A DNA stretch of 22,560 nucleotides, taken from the NCBI GenBank assembly GCA_945897695.1, contig CAMDGW010000014.1, positions 1-22,560 of the forward strand, read 5' to 3'. This document shows positions 15,816 through 22,336 of this stretch, piece after piece. The stretch is from Pseudobacteriovorax antillogorgiicola. Lineage in GTDB: Bacteria; Bdellovibrionota_B; Oligoflexia; Oligoflexales; RGVZ01. Each line of letters opens with the position of its first letter. The stretch's first letter is position 1. The position numbers and the translations under genes are program-made. The notes under the pieces were generated by a model. It ran no database searches. It was given only the letters and a program-made list of their open reading frames with translations, and had not been told where the DNA came from.

Positions 15816-15853
15816 CATAATCTGAAAATCCGGAGGTTAGCTTTAAAATCACC

Positions 15854-18043
15854 ATGTCAACAGAGCGCGTCGATCAAGCATTGAAGGCAGTTCGGGAGTG
15901 TCACACCAAGGCACATTGGGACGATTTTATTGAAAAATTTGCGGATGTTCTAGCATCAACTGCGAATGCAAAGCTAGTGACAGAAGTCTTTAGGCGCCTC
16001 GAGGCTGACCCACAATCACTCTATTATAGCCCAGAAATATGGGGCGCTCTCCTGCAGGGGTCCATGGCCTGCTGGAATACAGAAACCGGCGCTCTGGTTG
16101 CAGAATTTTCAAAAAAGCTAACGTTACCGGTTGTCAGTATCCCTGCCGCGCAGGTTCTGCTTGAAGCGGGAAAACCAGCGATAAGCCGGGAATATGCTCA
16201 GAGGGCGCTTCGGCACACGGGATTGACAGATCTTGAGCGCATCCAACTCGAATTAATCGTTGCTTCAAGTTTTGCGGAGGAAGGCAAGACGGAGCATGCC
16301 GTTAGAGTTTTGAACAAAGTTGCCCCAATGGTTAGAACCGCAGAAATGTCTCAACGTGAGCGTGCTGACTTTGTTGTGCGTTTGGGACGACTGCATTATT
16401 TCATGGGTCGTTATCCACCGGCTGCGGTTGCCTTCGAAGAGGCATGCCCTCTACTACTTGAACTGCAGGATTGGGAGGGTGCCGCCCGGGCTCTTTTCAA
16501 TGCAGGTGCGTGTATTCAAAATAGCGGACTTGATAGTAATGAAGGTGCGGTTGTAATGGTTGAACGCTGCCGCAAGCTTAGCGTCGAGCATAATCTTCCT
16601 GGCCCACTATCCCACTGCGAAGCTTTTTATGGTGTTGAGGCTTTTAACACCGGAAATTTCATGGCTGCTCGTGAGCATTTCCGACGAGCTATGACGGTCT
16701 TGCCTGCCAGTGATAAAAGCTTTAGACGCCTGCACATAATGTCATTTCTCAGTTTGACTTATTTTGCTTTGGGTCGATATTCCCTTGGAATTAAGTTTGG
16801 AAGACAGACTTTGGAACTAGCAGCTGAAGATGCCAGCGAACGGTTTAAGACTCGTTATAAGTCGCTTGAGGCTGAAATTCTTTGGGAGGAAGGAAAAATT
16901 CCCGAAAGTATGGACATTCTGAGAGGCGCTGCTCATCAGTTGTCTTTACATGGTGTTCGCAATCTAGAGGAAATTTCAACACTGACTCGTTATCAGGTTC
17001 AGCTGGCAATTCTCGGTGAGACTACTTCCGAAAAATTCAAGATTGATGAATCATTAAAACGCAATCAAGCCACCTGGCTAGAATATCTATATTCATGTGC
17101 ATTGCTGAAATGTTCAATCGAGCACTACGACTCGAGTATTGCGGTTTTATCCGAATGTCTTGAGCGGGCAAAGTCCTGCGGGTCTTTGAATTATCATGCT
17201 TTGATTTTACTGGCGATGATCCGCTTACACTTACAAAAGCATGATCTGAAGAAAGTTCAGGACCTACTCCCCTCTCTTGAAGCTGCGGTCAGTCGACTAG
17301 GGGACACGCCCATCCGCGCGAAACTTCAGTTTGTCTACGCAGCTATTGCCTACCAGTCGGGGGACTTTGATCGGGCGATCAAGTCTTTGCATGCGGTGGA
17401 TAAGATGGCGGCTGTTAGTTGGCCCGACCGATTTGCAGCTCAGGCCTGCTTGGCCACAGTGCGCGGAGAAAGTCCCAGGTTTCAGTACAAGTGGCAGGAA
17501 CAGATCGTGGCTCGGTTTGTGAGAGGGTATTTTTCTCCGACCATCAAGATGGCCGACAATCGCTCTTTTATCGTGAGCGATCATTATGTCGTCTCCTTGG
17601 AGAAACACCCTGCCATGGCCGATCTGATTCACTACCTTTCGGAAAGAGTTCCTCATGGTGCTTCGCTTGCAGAAATACAATCTGACGTGTGGAAAGAGAG
17701 CACAAATGCTCAGGGTTGGCAGCAGAAAATCCGCAATGCGGTTATGCGGGTTCGCGATCACTTTCCTTACACCATTGGGCCGATTCTGATACATCATGAA
17801 AATCTTCGCTTCTTTGGTGAAGCTATAAGGGTCGTGCGAGATCATGACGATGCACTGCCAGTGGAAGATCAGGTGCGAATTCTTCTGCGTGAGGGTGCAT
17901 TATCAAGTCAACAGATTGCCGATAAAATTGAAGTTTCCCTGGCAACTGCAAAGCGCATATTGAAGAAAATGTCGGACGAAAATATCGTTCAGCCAGAGAA
18001 GCAGGGACGCAATGTGGTTTATAGTAACGCGCGCCTTAATTGA
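15854..18043 (+). CDS. TPR protein with two C-terminal winged-helix-like domains, probable regulator
   Basis: A 729-residue cytoplasmic protein. Residues about 100-560 are helical repeats of TPR type (examples: GRLHYFMGRYPPAAVAFEEA, LTYFALGRYSLGIKFGRQTL, AIAYQSGDFDRAIKSL). Residues about 572-655 resemble the OmpR/PhoB winged-helix domain (HPAMADLIHYLSERVPHG, EIQSDVW, IRNAVMRVRDHF, ILIHHENLRFF). Residues about 669-729 look like a second, MarR/ArsR-style winged helix (VRILLREGALSSQQIADKIE, SLATAKRILKKMSDENIV). TPR-plus-HTH proteins usually sense a peptide or protein partner and control transcription; the target is inferred to be the divergent protease. The start is uncertain: GGAGG at 15832-15836 is 17 bases from the ATG, unusually far, yet no better start is in frame. 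Confidence 0.75.
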   Translation: MSTERVDQALKAVRECHTKAHWDDFIEKFADVLASTANAKLVTEVFRRLEADPQSLYYSPEIWGALLQGSMACWNTETGALVAEFSKKLTLPVVSIPAAQVLLEAGKPAISREYAQRALRHTGLTDLERIQLELIVASSFAEEGKTEHAVRVLNKVAPMVRTAEMSQRERADFVVRLGRLHYFMGRYPPAAVAFEEACPLLLELQDWEGAARALFNAGACIQNSGLDSNEGAVVMVERCRKLSVEHNLPGPLSHCEAFYGVEAFNTGNFMAAREHFRRAMTVLPASDKSFRRLHIMSFLSLTYFALGRYSLGIKFGRQTLELAAEDASERFKTRYKSLEAEILWEEGKIPESMDILRGAAHQLSLHGVRNLEEISTLTRYQVQLAILGETTSEKFKIDESLKRNQATWLEYLYSCALLKCSIEHYDSSIAVLSECLERAKSCGSLNYHALILLAMIRLHLQKHDLKKVQDLLPSLEAAVSRLGDTPIRAKLQFVYAAIAYQSGDFDRAIKSLHAVDKMAAVSWPDRFAAQACLATVRGESPRFQYKWQEQIVARFVRGYFSPTIKMADNRSFIVSDHYVVSLEKHPAMADLIHYLSERVPHGASLAEIQSDVWKESTNAQGWQQKIRNAVMRVRDHFPYTIGPILIHHENLRFFGEAIRVVRDHDDALPVEDQVRILLREGALSSQQIADKIEVSLATAKRILKKMSDENIVQPEKQGRNVVYSNARLN

Positions 18044-18059
18044 GGATTGCAGGTTAGGC

Positions 18060-18348
18060 TAAAATGCACCCAGTCGTGGGCGCTCCAGGAACTCTAATAG
18101 GAACAATCGTTTCTGGAAATATTGCTGTCACTCGAGGCATGGTCGCCCAATGCTACCATTGAGGGTTAGCGCCCTATTTGTCCAAGTAAAATTCTGTGTT
18201 TCGATCCGTTAACTTGAGACTCCAAAGGAAGATTACTGATTGATAGCGGGTCTTGGCTCAATTTGATCAACGTTGCAAAACTGTTTTGCTCAATGACGTC
18301 TCTCTCTAGCGCTGGGTCATTCGACTTTATGTAGCTAGGGATGTACAT
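18060..18348 (-). pseudogene. Decayed PaiB-like FMN-binding negative regulator
   Basis: The N-terminal reading from the ATG at 18348 (MYIPSYIKSNDPALERDVIE, then NSFATLIK and a late LLGQIGR) follows the PaiB family pattern MYIP...F...(D)...L...I....FATL...... LP.....LLGH.AR. The frame then hits a stop at 18166-18168. Shifting frame just there gives ANPQW, the exact block that follows in PaiB, then another stop and an AIFPETIVPI stretch before a final stop near 18060. The rest of the family domain, including the ISPSWY region, is missing. It is therefore a frameshifted and truncated remnant, not a working gene. Confidence 0.7.
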
Positions 18349-18467
18349 AGTTTCATTTCCTGATGTCAGCAAAAAAAAGCCAGCCGTTCTTGAATATCGG
18401 CCAGCATATAATAAAAACGAAACTTCGTTCCTTGCGTTCTTTTCTGAAAATTTGAGTTTTTTCTTTT

Positions 18468-18503
18468 TCTCTCAGCGACATCTTTGTTTGCTGAGAGATG
18501 TCC
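18468..18503 (+). other. Interleaved stems, possible RNA pseudoknot or terminator
   Basis: CTCTCAGC pairs with GCTGAGAG, while GACAT, lying inside that loop, pairs with ATGTC just after it, giving the ABAB order of an H-type pseudoknot. A run of T follows a few bases later, so the second stem alone could be a weak terminator. It sits upstream of the ORF6N remnant. Confidence 0.35.
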
Positions 18504-18569
18504 GAGGCTTTTTTCGAACTTTCATTTTACCGTCCACCAGCAGTTCATTCGACCTTTGGGAGAGTTTGA

Positions 18570-18899
18570 ATGTCAGGAAATTCCCCACACAATACCATTC
18601 CATATAGCCGAATTGAAAGATTGATTTTGTTAGTCAGAAATCAAAAAGTGATTCTCGATGACGATCTAGCAAATCTATATGAGGTCGAAACCCGTAGGAT
18701 TTTCTCGAGATCCTGGGGATTAGTTCTTTCGTTTGAGATGCCAGATTGGCATCTCAAACGAAAGCTTGCATATCAGATACTTATACGACTGATTGCTTCG
18801 ATGGACAGTTTAATGGAAACTCGATTTTTGTTTTCAGTTAATGGCCAGTCTCTAGTCGATTGTATCGTATCAAACAGGCAGTTTATCTCGTCCTCGTGA
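18570..18899 (+). pseudogene. Broken ORF6N-domain gene
   Basis: ORF6N domains are DNA-binding modules of phage and mobile-element proteins. The N-terminus is a good match: IERLILLVRNQKVILDDDLANLYEVETRR has the family's I.GQKV.LD.DLA.LY.VET pattern (residues 15-43). GGGAGAG sits before the ATG at 18570. Right after VETRR about 70 nt of the expected sequence is gone, and the expected LRSQI block appears in another frame as LRCQIGIS near 18733. The open frame to 18899 past that point is therefore out of register. A 39-bp perfect hairpin lies exactly at the break. It is a remnant, probably from a prophage or mobile element. Confidence 0.7.
18726..18764. repeat. 39-bp perfect inverted repeat
   Basis: CTTTCGTTTGAGATGCCA at 18726-18743 and its exact reverse complement at 18747-18764 flank a three-base loop. 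It lies inside the broken ORF6N gene at the point where the reading frame changes. An 18-bp perfect stem is unlikely to arise by chance inside a coding sequence; a template-switch mutation could create it. Confidence 0.9.
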
Positions 18900-18981
18900 G
18901 CCGTACCAAAAATGGTGCACGTGCTCACCATGACATCAAGAATGATATAATTATATTTAGTATCGAATCCTTGAGATCCTT

Positions 18982-19116
18982 ATGTTCTTTGAGGATTATA
19001 AAATTCTCGAAAACAAAAAGGTGGTTGATGAAGATTTTTCTGATCGTGATGTTGCCGTGATGGTCATCCAAGAGGCGGTAGATCTTTACAATAAAGAAAA
19101 GCATAGCCTGATTTAA
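18982..19116 (+). pseudogene. Short ORF, probable gene fragment
   Basis: A 44-codon frame, MFFEDYKILENKK... ending DLYNKEKHSLI, with an acidic, amphipathic composition typical of a real protein end. The frame is open for only seven more codons upstream before a stop, and there is no ribosome site. I do not recognise the family. It is most likely the C-terminal scrap of a decayed gene, perhaps the same one as the ORF6N remnant, but that link is not shown. Confidence 0.35.
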
Positions 19117-19143
19117 GAGAGGGGTATCGCCTAGCAAGCTTGA

Positions 19144-19446
19144 CTAGGCAGTAAAGTTAGACCCCCGCTGGATATCGATAATGATGATGCGGCTGTTTTG
19201 CTCATCAGCTTCATAGACAATTTCCCAGGAACGGCTTGTTACATGCCGGTGCCGCTTCGGAAGATGCGGCACCAAAGATTTTCCTATGCGCGGATTTTCT
19301 TGAATGAGTTTAATCGAGTGATCAATGCCATCAAGGTAGGTGATGGCAGCTTGCTCGCCATACTCCAACGCGATGTCCCAAGCGGTTTCATCATGGCGAG
19401 CTGATGCGCCTTTCGTCCAAAACACTGCTCTCTTGTTTTTCGGCAT
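19144..19446 (-). CDS. RelE/ParE-family toxin
   Basis: Toxins of this superfamily cleave mRNA on the ribosome (RelE) or poison gyrase (ParE). The 100-residue protein has the usual order: a basic N-terminus, a helix-rich middle (YLDGIDHSIKLIQENPRIG), then strands with HLPKRHRHVTSRSWEIVYEA and a terminal IIIIDIQRG block, the common RelE/ParE ending. I cannot tell RelE from ParE without a structure search. The ATG at 19446 with GGAG ten bases upstream is preferred; a GTG at 19452 is possible. Its start lies inside the antitoxin gene (about 56 bp overlap), so it is translationally coupled and should be made only with its antitoxin. Confidence 0.82.
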   Translation of the reverse strand: MPKNKRAVFWTKGASARHDETAWDIALEYGEQAAITYLDGIDHSIKLIQENPRIGKSLVPHLPKRHRHVTSRSWEIVYEADEQNSRIIIIDIQRGSNFTA

Positions 19447-19705
19447 CGTCACTACGCTCCAACTTTTTCTTTAGCCGCTGCTTTCGCGAGACGGCTGTAT
19501 CGGCTACCAAATCGTCTTCTGTGATCGATTTGGTGCTGAGCTGAGCAATCATGCCCAAGAGTTTGAAATACCGTTCTTGGGTGATAATTACTTTAATTGA
19601 TTTTCCTCGATGCACAACCTGCAAGGCATCGTTCCCCTGGAGTTCGCCTAAAAGGTCATTGATCTCGCGCTTGAGTTCGGTAACGTTAAGAGTTTTTTTG
19701 AACAT
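19391..19705 (-). CDS. Phd/YefM-family antitoxin
   Basis: Antitoxins of this family bind the toxin and repress their own operon. Residues about 5-55 fit the Phd/YefM fold: LNVTELKREINDLLGEL, then VVHRGKSIKVIITQERYFKLL, the usual strand-helix motif. The C-terminal half, charged and Lys/Asp-rich, is the expected toxin-binding tail. The ATG at 19705 follows GAGG by six bases; the GTG two codons upstream is less likely. It is the first gene of the pair, as usual, with the promoter and repeat sites directly upstream. Confidence 0.82.
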   Translation of the reverse strand: MFKKTLNVTELKREINDLLGELQGNDALQVVHRGKSIKVIITQERYFKLLGMIAQLSTKSITEDDLVADTAVSRKQRLKKKLERSDDAEKQESSVLDERRISSP

Positions 19706-19736
19706 GGTCACCTCAGAATTAACAGACCCTTTAAAA

Positions 19737-19768
19737 GCACCTTTATTGTACTCTTTATCGGCACCTTT
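19737..19768 (-). promoter_or_regulatory. Direct-repeat operator of the toxin-antitoxin operon
   Basis: AAAGGTGC (minus strand) occurs at 19761-19768 and again at 19737-19744, 24 bp apart, so both lie on nearly the same DNA face. One overlaps the -35/spacer and the other lies just past the -10, the expected place for autorepression by the Phd/YefM antitoxin, alone or with the toxin. Confidence 0.5.
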
Positions 19769-19773
19769 TTCAA
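19745..19773 (-). promoter_or_regulatory. Promoter of the toxin-antitoxin operon
   Basis: Read on the minus strand: TTGAAA (19773-19768), exactly 17 bp, TACAAT (19750-19745). Position 40 bp upstream of the antitoxin start makes this a convincing sigma-70 promoter. Confidence 0.8.
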
Positions 19774-19804
19774 AAACTTTAACACGTTATTATCTTTAAT
19801 TAAA

Positions 19805-20080
19805 TTAATGATATTTATAAGTTACTATCCGTAATGCGTTTCCAAGCAAAATCTTTGGCCAGGCTCTTGCCACGGTCTGATAAAAGATCGGTTTCTCTGG
19901 CCGATGACCCTCGCTAATCGCCATGTGATATTCTGAGTGAAGGCCAAAGAAATGGCCCGCGTTGGTACTCCAGAGAATAGGACAAAACTAGACTAGGGGC
20001 ATATCCAAACTGCGAGTAAAAAGGGCATCAGATGTGACATCAATTTCAGTCAGTGACGGTGCCAAGATGCCCACGCGCAT
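19805..20080 (-). pseudogene. Unidentified gene remnant with an in-frame stop
   Basis: From an ATG at 20080 the frame reads MRVGILAPSLTEIDVTSD... to a TAG at 19988-19990, then continues without a break in the same frame for 60 further codons (including HFFGLHSEYHMAISEGHR and PIFYQTVARAWPKILLG) to a TAA at 19805-19807. Composition on both sides of the TAG looks like real protein. I do not recognise the family. Its upstream part runs into the 3' end of the acetyltransferase gene in another frame. A nonsense-mutated remnant is the likeliest reading; two unrelated short frames are possible. Confidence 0.45.
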
Positions 20081-20103
20081 CACCTTGATGTCTGACGCGA
20101 TCC

Positions 20104-20637
20104 TTACAAGAAAGAAGGTGCTCGAAGCGCCGACGGCTCGGCTGGTTTCTGTAGCTGCAACTGCCAATAGCCGACGTCCCACCAGCGACCGAGTTTAAAT
20201 CCGACATCTTTGAACTGAGCTACTTGCTTAAAACCCAAACCTTCGTGGAGAGCTACGCTGGACGTGTTAGGAAGCGCGATTCCGCCGATAATGTTGACCG
20301 CGCCCTGATGACTCAGTCTTTTTAAGAGATTTTGATACAGGTTCTTTCCGATACCTTTTCCTTGAAAGTTTTGTCGAACATAGACCGTTGACTCTACCGA
20401 CCAGGAATAAGCGCAGCGGCTTTTAAATGGCCCGGCGCACGTATAACCAAGGATTTGATTCTCTTGCTCCCAAACCAACCAGGGAAAGCTCTCCATATTT
20501 TGCTGAATTCTCTCGCGCATTTCATCAGACGAAGGCGGCGCAGTCTCAAATGATATGGCCGATTCAAGTACATAGGGTTTGTATATTTGCGCAATGGCAG
20601 CGGCATCGTCTAAAGTTGCCAGTCTGATATTTTTCAT
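20104..20637 (-). CDS. GNAT-family N-acetyltransferase, phosphinothricin-acetyltransferase-like
   Basis: A cytoplasmic GNAT enzyme transferring acetyl from acetyl-CoA to an amine. The order fits the Pat/Bar/YncA group: IRLATLDDAAAIAQIYKPYV at the start, SFETAPPSSDEMRERI, an acidic ESTVYV strand, the CoA-binding loop QNFQGKGIGKNLYQNLL, then ALPNTSSVALHEGLGFKQV and the terminal VGFKLGRWWDVGYWQLQL, a signature of this group. Substrate cannot be told: relatives acetylate phosphinothricin, methionine sulfone or other amino-acid analogues. The ATG at 20637 (177 aa) follows GGAG by 8 bases and beats the start at 20661. It diverges from the next gene; a TTGTCA on this strand overlaps that gene's -35. 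Confidence 0.88.
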   Translation of the reverse strand: MKNIRLATLDDAAAIAQIYKPYVLESAISFETAPPSSDEMRERIQQNMESFPWLVWEQENQILGYTCAGPFKSRCAYSWSVESTVYVRQNFQGKGIGKNLYQNLLKRLSHQGAVNIIGGIALPNTSSVALHEGLGFKQVAQFKDVGFKLGRWWDVGYWQLQLQKPAEPSALRAPSFL

Positions 20638-20686
20638 ATGTGAAGCTCCACTATCCGCCATTTTATGACTTTGTCCGGCAAGGAAT

Positions 20687-20714
20687 TTGACAATTTGGAC
20701 AATGGTCCTATACT
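20687..20714 (+). promoter_or_regulatory. Sigma-70 promoter of the secreted-protein gene
   Basis: TTGACA (20687-20692), 16 bp, TATACT (20709-20714): a near-consensus promoter whose start point would be about 30 bp before the ATG at 20752. Confidence 0.8.
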
Positions 20715-20751
20715 ATGGATTCTCTTGGAAGCCTTTCTTTTGGAAGTCGAA

Positions 20752-21069
20752 ATGTCGCGTTGGTTCTTTTCGATCTTATTTGTTCTAGGATTTGCGGGCT
20801 CGGCTCTGGCGAGTGGCTTGCCGCATTTTCAGACGTTGCAGCCTATCCAGGATTCCGCGGCATTTAGCAAAGCGAACGACCTTAACAAGTCGAACTTATG
20901 TCACGATCAACTCGATTCGGGAATCGGTTTTGTTGCCAAACCCGAGACGTTCATATCAATTCCACACCTTGTTTTACTGCCAACAAATTTTGAACGAGCT
21001 AAAGGATTGCCGCAAAAGGCCTATCTTTTCGTTTTTTCAGGTCAAAGCCCTCCCTGCGACCTCGGCTAG
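20752..21069 (+). CDS. Small exported protein of unknown function
   Basis: A 105-residue protein with a clear signal peptide (MSRWFFSILFVLGFAGSALA, cleavage after ALA). The mature part has two cysteines, which could form a disulphide in the periplasm, and matches no family I recognise. The start is set by GGAAG five bases before the ATG; an upstream in-frame ATG at 20665 would bury the signal peptide and precedes the promoter. It is followed 68 bp later by another exported protein on the same strand, so the two may share a transcript. Confidence 0.68.
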   Translation: MSRWFFSILFVLGFAGSALASGLPHFQTLQPIQDSAAFSKANDLNKSNLCHDQLDSGIGFVAKPETFISIPHLVLLPTNFERAKGLPQKAYLFVFSGQSPPCDLG

Positions 21070-21105
21070 AATAACCCTTATAGATTTTATCGCTTAGCAC
21101 GCCGT

Positions 21106-21127
21106 CCCCAATGATTTTGGGGCTTTT
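21106..21127 (+). other. Short hairpin with T run just before a ribosome site
   Basis: CCCCAA-N5-TTGGGG at 21106-21122 is followed by CTTTT. It looks like a weak terminator yet lies only a few bases before the GGAGG of the next gene, so it could reduce read-through into it or shape its leader. Confidence 0.4.
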
Positions 21128-21137
21128 GGAGGAATTT

Positions 21138-21611
21138 ATGTTTTCACTCAGAAATTTAAACGTCGTCCGTCTATTGATTGCCGCTATGCTTATCACCGGT
21201 ACTATGGCTACAGTCCGCGGTGTAGGTGCTTCCACGAATGCCAATAAGCCACTTCGATTTCTTGTCGTCGCTCCTGGTAAGACTGGGGATTCCCATTGTC
21301 TTCAGCCTATAGACCCATGCTTGATACCGACAGCGGGGAAAACCGTAACGATAGCCGGTTACACCGCTACAGAAGTTCCCGGGCGGCCAGAGACCATTTC
21401 TTTAGCGTTCGAGAGTAATGAAGCGAATGAGTTAACGCGCCTGATGAACGCCCATGTCGGTGAACGCGTCGCGATAATCTTGGACGGCAAAGTCATTTTC
21501 GCGCCAGTGGTGAAAACCACGATGACCGATGGTCACAAATTTGAGATTTCCGCGTCTCCCACTGATGATATAGCGGGAGTCAAAGTGGCATTGGGAGTCT
21601 CAAGGCCATAA
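21138..21611 (+). CDS. Exported protein with a stand-alone SecD P1-head-like domain
   Basis: A 157-residue periplasmic protein. The N-terminus is a signal peptide (VVRLLIAAMLITGTMATVRG); GGAGG five bases before the ATG at 21138 fixes the start. The second half matches the head subdomain of the SecD periplasmic P1 region: ISLAFESNEANELTRLMNAH, VGERVAIILDGKVIFAPVV (family: GK.LAI.LDG.V.SAPV), then KFEISASPTDDIAGVKVALG (family: .I.G.FT..EA..LA..L..G). No membrane helices of SecD follow, so it cannot be a translocase subunit. Two cysteines lie in the first half. Function is unknown; it is likely a repurposed fold. The terminator at 21624-21661 closes the unit. Confidence 0.75.
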   Translation: MFSLRNLNVVRLLIAAMLITGTMATVRGVGASTNANKPLRFLVVAPGKTGDSHCLQPIDPCLIPTAGKTVTIAGYTATEVPGRPETISLAFESNEANELTRLMNAHVGERVAIILDGKVIFAPVVKTTMTDGHKFEISASPTDDIAGVKVALGVSRP

Positions 21612-21623
21612 GGGCGTCAATTT

Positions 21624-21661
21624 AATCTCGTGTGTCGTGCCTTTTGGCACACGAGATTTTT
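21624..21661 (+). terminator. Rho-independent terminator after the SecD-like gene
   Basis: AATCTCGTGTG (21624-21634) pairs with CACACGAGATT (21648-21658); five T in a row at 21657-21661. It is 13 bases past the stop. A competing inner hairpin (GTGCC/GGCAC) may also form. Confidence 0.9.
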
Positions 21662-22336
21662 CCAATCGGGGCTAGAAGCTTGAGTCTCGCTCCTAAAGTG
21701 CGTGACGCCAGTATGGACCCGGATATAAGGGGCTAGGTAAAATCAACGCCAATTCAACCCCTTCGCGGACATGATGCTGCTGTCCTGGATTTCTCAAATG
21801 CATCCTTAATTACGGCCCGATTTATAAAAATGCAAATATTGCATTTAATCTCCTTGAGTGCCGGCACAACATCCGCAACAACGGATCTCTTCTTGCAGTT
21901 AAACTGCCTCACGATAAATAAAGTGGAAAACTTTTAAATATCGGATCGCGATTGAATGGCCAACAGCACCTGTCTTCCGATGCCTGCCTATTCTATCTTT
22001 AAGCGTGTTTGAGTTTGTTGCGGAAAGAAGATGCTTTTTCAAGCTAAAATTTATGGCGAAGAACCGCGGTCGTCAGCTATGGACCAAATCCGGATGGGGC
22101 CGGTTATCACCTGAAATCGTTTGCCGAGAGGCTCACCAGTGTTAACATGATCCACGGAGCATCTGGGTTTGCCTGGTGCTGGCACTTCATCGCGCAAATC
22201 TGAGCACCGGCAAAGGGTCCTGTTTCCTGCTTGGGGCGCACAAAGTGATAGGGCATTCTTTCATTGATTGTCGCTTAATCACTAAAAAACTCAAACGCAA
22301 AAGCGAACTTCTGTTGCGCGCCTTTTTCGTGATGGG
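21662..22336. other. Region with no convincing gene
   Basis: I see no supported coding sequence in these 675 bp: frames are short, without ribosome sites or family resemblance. The one clear structure is the perfect palindrome AAATGCAA-ATA-TTGCATTT at 21828-21846, which could be an operator. The stretch may be the decayed remains of one or more genes, as in the region to its left. Confidence 0.6.
21828..21846. promoter_or_regulatory. 19-bp palindrome, possible operator
   Basis: Perfect 8-bp half-sites AAATGCAA and TTGCATTT flank three bases in an AT-rich stretch. There is no gene start within 300 bp on either side, so its role is unclear. Confidence 0.3.

Noticed and set aside
18064..18162. 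32-codon + strand frame after the TPR regulator
   Set aside because: It is antisense to the PaiB-like remnant, has only a weak ribosome site and resembles nothing known.
18468..18503. Type III toxin-antitoxin RNA
   Set aside because: Such antitoxin RNAs come as several tandem pseudoknot repeats before a ToxN-like gene; here there is one candidate and no such toxin.
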